A stretch of DNA of 64,000 nucleotides, from assembly GCA_964020155.1 (NCBI GenBank), contig OZ026564.1:3126223-3190222 (forward strand), written 5' to 3'. Under the pieces are notes generated by a model. It searched no databases. It saw only the letters and a list, made by a program, of their open reading frames with translations, and had not been told where the DNA came from. The stretch is from Chondrilla cf. caribensis (taxonomy: Eukaryota; Porifera; Demospongiae; Chondrillida; Chondrillidae). This document shows, piece by piece, positions 55,601 through 64,000 of the stretch. The position numbers and the translations under genes are program-made. Numbering within the stretch: position 1 is the stretch's first letter; each line of letters starts with the position of its first letter.

Positions 55601-58078
55601 CTGTCGAATGTCAGTTGGATCCTCCCTTCATTCATGTCTGTTGTGAAAGCAAGCAGCTTCACCGGAGTTGTTTCTTCATGAATCTCATCCACTCGTACGG
55701 ACAGTGTCCCTCCTTCTTCGCAAAACGATTCTGTGAGGGCCCACAAATCTGCCTCCGAATCAGTGATATTCGCTTGGAGCACAAACTCCCTAGTTAGATT
55801 GTGAGTCAGATAGCACACGACATCACTGCTGTAGCCAGAACAGTACTCAGAGGCCATGGTGTACATGTGACTAGCAAGGGCAGGCTCCCGGTTGAACACC
55901 ACAACATTGTCCCCCGGGTAGAGGTCAGGGGCCTGACAAGGGAAGGTTATCCTGAGGGCCTCTGTGTGCATGTCGTATACGAAGTTGTAGTCGACCGAGA
56001 CCGCCAAAGCTTCTTCCCCGATGCTCCAGTACAGGGGAATGTCTTCATCAGGGTGTGCTCTGTTGCCGGAGTAGTCCTGGATGATGCTGTCATACATGTC
56101 AATGTAAGTGTCGACAATACTTTCTCTGGGAATCTTGTGTATAATGGCATTGACTAAACTAACAGCCTCCATCACCAAAACTGTAGAATAGTTGAAGACG
56201 TTGACACCAATGTTGCCTGTATCAGCGGCAACGTTGACATCCATGGTGAAGTTGTGTACAGAAGGGTTGTAGATGACAAGATTCCCATCAGAGATGTTGA
56301 GGGTATCCGGATCTACACTTTCACTGAACTGAAGGTAGATTGTCTTGTCATTGAAGTTAAAACCAAAGGCAACTAGTCTCGGTGGAGTCACATCAGGAGT
56401 GAACTGAGCAGCTCTTGTTGGGGAAGAGGATTTCGGGACCCTCACCGCATATCCACCCAGGTCCGTGACGAGGGTATCATTGAAGACAACATAGCAGTTA
56501 GATACGTCTGTACACAAGTCCTTGTTGGCCTTAATGGCATTCTGGTCATCCTCTGAAAGAGACACCACAATGAGAGGACCGTCACTGCACCTGAGGAAGC
56601 TATAGCAGCCTGTTCCCAGGACGGCATGCCCAGTTGTGATTGAACCGGTTGCAGTGGAGAGAAACGTCATGGCCGAGCCATCGATACTGTCCACACTGAC
56701 GTTCTTGTTGAATCCAAGAGTGAGAAGCCCGCGATCGAGGTCCAATTCAAACGTCTCGAAGTACAGTGGATCTGTGAAGGAGTACAATGATGAGCATGAT
56801 AAATTAGTGGCGTAAATTATTATTTTGCGTGGTGACCTTCAAAGATACTGCCAGTGCAATACATATATCTGATATTGCATCGTTTACTGATACAAATCAA
56901 ATAAGCCCCTATGCAGCATATTTTTTTAAGTAGCTGTGTGTGTGTGTGTAGATCCCAAAACTGTTTGCATTCCCACGCAATGTCAAATGAACAAAACTAT
57001 GTTGAACCACAGTTATCACATTACGTACGTCTATCAACAATATTCTTCAGTTGAACAGGAATGAAGTGTCATCAGTTCAGCCCTATTGCAATTTTGTTTG
57101 TTTACATTTACAATGATTGAGCCAATTATCACCAATTTAAGATGGTAATCCACATCCACATTGAGATGTCACTGTACATACGAACATACAGTACATATGC
57201 ATGTGTATAAATACATGTATTATGCATACACGTGTGTACATAAATGCATATGTGCATTTCATACAGACTGTAACTAACTCCCACAATATGTAAGCCTCCC
57301 TTACATACAGTACATACATGGGTTGAAATTGCTGACACGCTTCACCCCTGGCAGTGTGGGTCCATTGTTGCTGTCTCTGATGAGATCATGTGTGTACCCG
57401 ATGTAACAAGAGTTCTCGTTCAGGCACAGACCCGGGATGTCTATCATTGTCTGGACATCAGTCTCGGACAAGGTCACGACCACAGTGGTCTCGTTCACCA
57501 CAGAGAACGACGTAGCATTTGCGGGGGTATAGGATACAGAGGCGACCTCTTCGTGGTCCAGAAATCTGAGATACTGCAGATTCAGTGGCAGCTCCACTGA
57601 GGCAGTGAAGTGCAGAGTGAACGAACCAAGTTCCAGGTCCAAATCAAATTCCCCCACCTCCACATAGCCTATTAGAATGAAACAAGAGCGAAATTATGAT
57701 CACTATTGGGAAAACATCATTACTATTGATGTAGCTTATGCAATATTGAATTTTGTAGCATAGAGCGAATAACTTAGAATTGATAAACCTGAGGCTCTTA
57801 TAACACTGAGCTATTGTACAAATTCATACGTTTGTGTTTCCTCAATCGAAGAAGTGATTAAATATTTGAAGACATTTTGTTGTTCACAGTTCAACATTAG
57901 CAATCCACACCTATTTTAGGTCAATTCATTCTACTCAAACTGTTAACTATTTACAGCTCTCCCATATTATAGAGAGAAAATAAATGGCTTGCTTGATTCC
58001 TTATTCTCTCCTACCTTCTGCGAAGTAACAAGCTCCCCAAAAGAAGAAAAGAAAACTCGAAACCCTCCACCGCTCCAT
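43361..58078 (-). CDS. R1: large modular single-pass receptor-type protein, 15 exons, 3,224 aa
   Basis: Exons in coding order: 58078-58015, 57668-57318, 56771-54900, 54406-54269, 54057-53932, 52873-52751, 52530-52408, 52002-51880, 51806-51429, 51185-49821, 49578-49462, 49170-45589, 45414-45101, 44693-44630, 44295-43361. They total 9,675 bases with no internal stop. All introns are phase 1 except the one before the membrane exon (phase 0). Domain order: signal peptide, six beta-type repeats (22-750), EGF modules (about 750-973), Sushi (974-1099), EGF (from 1100), unidentified ectodomain (1140-2445), two Ig (about 2447-2616), RRKR site (about 2635), GCC2/GCC3 (2788-2892), membrane helix (about 2898-2928) and acidic tail. 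I cannot name it. A cell-surface recognition or adhesion role is inferred. The exon 10/11 join is the least certain. Confidence 0.8.
44385..44615. repeat. Simple repeats in R1 intron 14
   Basis: A TG/GTAT tract (44390-44420) is followed by ACAGTAC-ATACAGTAC tandem units (about 44505-44612). The open frames they give on both strands are spurious. Confidence 0.85.
44630..44693 (-). CDS. R1 exon 14: first part of the transmembrane helix
   Basis: A 64-base exon encoding [20 protein letters not shown] plus FG, entered in phase 0 (CATAG|ACT) and left in phase 1 (TTTG|GTAAGT). It supplies the luminal half of the membrane helix and is needed to join the ectodomain to the tail in frame. Confidence 0.8.
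45101..45414 (-). CDS. R1 exon 13: GCC2/GCC3-type cysteine repeats
   Basis: Encodes [38 protein letters not shown] and [11 protein letters not shown]. This is the C-x-x-C-P-x-G-x-[FY] pattern of GCC2/GCC3 (ephrin-receptor-like) repeats, placed just outside the membrane. Entry phase 1, exit phase 0 (TCTCCT|GTGAGT). Confidence 0.85.
45514..45583. repeat. (CA)n at the start of R1 intron 12
   Basis: On the coding strand this is a GT tract beginning directly after the donor GTGAGTT. Confidence 0.95.
45589..49170 (-). CDS. R1 exon 12: giant ectodomain exon with two Ig domains and a furin-like site
   Basis: 3,582 bases, 1,194 codons. The first about 850 residues are a Cys-containing, N-glycosylation-rich region of no recognised family. 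Two Ig domains follow ([17 protein letters not shown] with [27 protein letters not shown] with [10 protein letters not shown]), typical I-set patterns. Then NPRRKRAL offers a furin-type cleavage site at about 46031-46047. The last part, before the GCC2/GCC3 exon, may be a small membrane-proximal domain. Confidence 0.85.
49308..49455. repeat. (CA)n at the start of R1 intron 11
   Basis: Nearly pure dinucleotide tract; on the coding strand GT repeats begin seven bases after the donor GTCAGTCT. The open frames it produces are artefacts. Confidence 0.95.
49462..49578 (-). CDS. R1 exon 11: small ectodomain exon
   Basis: Encodes about 39 residues ([20 protein letters not shown] and on), beta-strand-like, with one N-glycosylation site. 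The CACCAG|AGG acceptor is chosen because it gives length 117 and keeps phase 1. An alternative acceptor (CTGTAG at 49591) would need a phase 0 donor in exon 10. Confidence 0.65.
49821..51185 (-). CDS. R1 exon 10: EGF module plus unidentified ectodomain
   Basis: Starts with an EGF ([12 protein letters not shown] ... [14 protein letters not shown]) lacking the calcium-binding lead. About 400 residues follow with many Cys and Asn-x-Ser/Thr sites but no recognised family. The donor is taken as GTTG|GTGG at 49821 for phase reasons. Confidence 0.75.
51226..51428. repeat. (CA)n tracts in R1 intron 9
   Basis: Two long AC tracts separated by a short non-repetitive island. On the coding strand GT repeats begin with the donor itself (CAAG|GTGTGTGT). 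Confidence 0.95.
51429..51806 (-). CDS. R1 exon 9: Sushi (CCP) modules
   Basis: 126 codons. The first module runs [17 protein letters not shown] ... [20 protein letters not shown] ... MC, a clear Sushi pattern. A second, less canonical one runs CEELTAF ... [14 protein letters not shown] ... MECVLTS ... WTQRPYC. Phase 1 at both ends. Confidence 0.85.
51880..52002 (-). CDS. R1 exon 8: calcium-binding EGF
   Basis: [20 protein letters not shown] start; six Cys and the D-I-D-E-C calcium-binding lead. 123 bases, phase 1 at both ends. Confidence 0.88.
52260..52392. repeat. 16-bp minisatellite, R1 intron 7
   Basis: Tandem units of AGTGTCCTGTGTACAG, about seven copies with variants. Confidence 0.85.
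52408..52530 (-). CDS. R1 exon 7: calcium-binding EGF
   Basis: [20 protein letters not shown] start and [16 protein letters not shown] end; 123 bases, phase 1, donor TTG|GTGAGT. Confidence 0.88.
52613..52740. repeat. (CA)n then (CAC)n at the start of R1 intron 6
   Basis: On the coding strand GGTGGTGGTGGT and then GT repeats follow the donor GTATGG. The same compound repeat follows the equivalent exon of R2 at 63797-63850. Confidence 0.95.
52751..52873 (-). CDS. R1 exon 6: EGF
   Basis: [20 protein letters not shown] and [16 protein letters not shown]; 123 bases, phase 1. Nearly identical to R2 exon 6 (63670-63792). Confidence 0.88.
53140..53572. repeat. GTAG-based satellite in R1 intron 5
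   Basis: Over 400 bases of GTAG/GTAGGTGT units with higher-order blocks; the minus-strand frame (Tyr-Leu-Pro-Thr repeats) is a repeat artefact. Confidence 0.9.
53932..54057 (-). CDS. R1 exon 5: calcium-binding EGF
   Basis: [20 protein letters not shown] start and [19 protein letters not shown] end; 126 bases, phase 1. Confidence 0.88.
54269..54406 (-). CDS. R1 exon 4: calcium-binding EGF
   Basis: [20 protein letters not shown] start and [16 protein letters not shown] end; 138 bases, phase 1. It differs at about five bases from R2 exon 4, and the first intron bases after it also match. Confidence 0.9.
54770..54895. repeat. Short tandem repeat in R1 intron 3
   Basis: Imperfect units of ACACCCTCACCATCACTAC about 30 bases apart, next to the exon 3 donor; each unit carries CTCACC-like donor sequence on the minus strand. 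Confidence 0.7.
54900..56771 (-). CDS. R1 exon 3: five beta-type repeats and the start of the EGF run
   Basis: 624 codons. Repeats of about 110-130 residues begin [68 protein letters not shown] and [18 protein letters not shown]. This recurrent F-x-x-[DN]-x-x-x-x-x-[IL]-x-[IL]-x-F pattern suggests Ig-like beta sandwiches related in look to bacterial Big_5/SbsA repeats. The end ([16 protein letters not shown]) is EGF-like. Confidence 0.85.
57318..57668 (-). CDS. R1 exon 2: first beta-type repeat
   Basis: 117 codons, [20 protein letters not shown] start, [19 protein letters not shown] middle. It is the N-terminal repeat of the mature protein, joined in phase 1 to the signal-peptide exon and to exon 3. 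Confidence 0.85.
58015..58078 (-). CDS. R1 exon 1: signal peptide
   Basis: [20 protein letters not shown] then EG, with donor G|GTAGGA. A basic n-region and hydrophobic core make a good secretion signal. It matches R2 exon 1 in design and splice phase. Confidence 0.85.
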
Positions 58079-58273
58079 GTTTGCTGACAGTGGAGAGTGG
58101 TCAGTTCTGACAATTTCCCCGAAAGTCCGGGTGGGCGCGGTTACCATAGTGACCCCGGACTCACGCCCAGCTGGTTTGCATATGTAGATGAGCTATGAAT
58201 CTCTTTACACACCCACACAACTTGACCTGAGAGTGACCCAGAACGACTTGAGCTTCGAAGACGTACGGTCGTC
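58079..58273. promoter_or_regulatory. Bidirectional promoter of R1 and R2
   Basis: Only 195 bp separate the two start codons. The middle is CpG-rich and holds inverted arms AGTCCGGG (58124-58131) and CCCGGACT (58154-58161). These enclose GGTTACCATAGTGACC (58139-58154), an imperfect X-box-like dyad. TTTGCAT (58175-58181) fits a POU/octamer site. There is no clear TATA box. Transcription starts are not known. Confidence 0.65.
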
Positions 58274-63792
<5,519 letters not shown>

Positions 63793-63805
63793 GTATGGTG
63801 GTGGT

Positions 63806-63843
<38 letters not shown>

Positions 63844-64000
63844 TGTTACGTATCATGTGATATCCTTGACTACTTCATACTCATCACTACACTGGTATGT
63901 ACATATGTACACGCATACCACATACGTATGCATGTATGTATAATAAAATACTTGTTGCTGGTTTGTAAATAGTATCATTTATAATATGTTGGCAGTATCT
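63793..64000. other. R2 intron 6, cut by the window edge
   Basis: Begins with the GGT/GT compound repeat (63797-63850), then TACGTA-rich unique sequence. No exon was seen before the end. Confidence 0.6.

Overview
This is eukaryotic DNA, almost certainly from an early-branching animal. A sponge is my best guess, by inference only, since no rRNA or housekeeping marker is present. The signs are GT-AG introns (many phase 1), leader introns in the 5' UTRs, long CA/GT microsatellites, Tigger-like and fold-back elements, and extracellular EGF, Sushi, Ig and GCC2/GCC3 modules.

Region 1 (1-42,750) is a segmental tandem array of about three and a third units (unit edges near 4.5, 19.0, 31.3 and 42.7 kb). 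Each unit carries gene B (minus strand, 313 aa: coiled coil, Ala/Gly-rich hydrophobic hairpin, coiled coil), gene A (plus strand, 457-461 aa, helical with a long charged coiled coil) and gene C (plus strand, two exons: membrane anchor plus acidic/basic cytoplasmic tail). B and A are head-to-head, each behind its own 5' UTR intron. Four A genes (1709, 7186, 21704, 34814) and three B genes (4953, 19410, 31701) look intact. Extra A and B copies are decayed, and a divergent 172-aa B relative remains open at 11404. Of six C loci only the last (40522-42491) is intact. By shape alone, A and B recall two-component alpha-helical pore formers; I cannot show homology. The array is interrupted by Tigger remnants, a TA-flanked MITE with a 17-bp minisatellite in C introns, and palindromic or fold-back insertions.

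Region 2 (43,361-64,000) holds two large paralogous receptor-type genes transcribed divergently from a 195-bp intergenic promoter. The minus-strand gene R1 resolves into 15 exons (43361-58078, 9,675 coding bases, 3,224 aa): signal peptide, six beta-type repeats, EGF modules, Sushi modules, an EGF, a large unidentified ectodomain, two Ig domains, a furin-like site, GCC2/GCC3 cysteine repeats, one transmembrane helix and an acidic tail. The plus-strand gene R2 shows its first six exons (58274-63792) with the same phases and almost the same lengths, then leaves the window. Its EGF exons are much closer to R1 than its ligand-type repeats are, which suggests recent gene conversion between the inverted copies.

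No tRNA, rRNA, CRISPR array or viral gene was seen.
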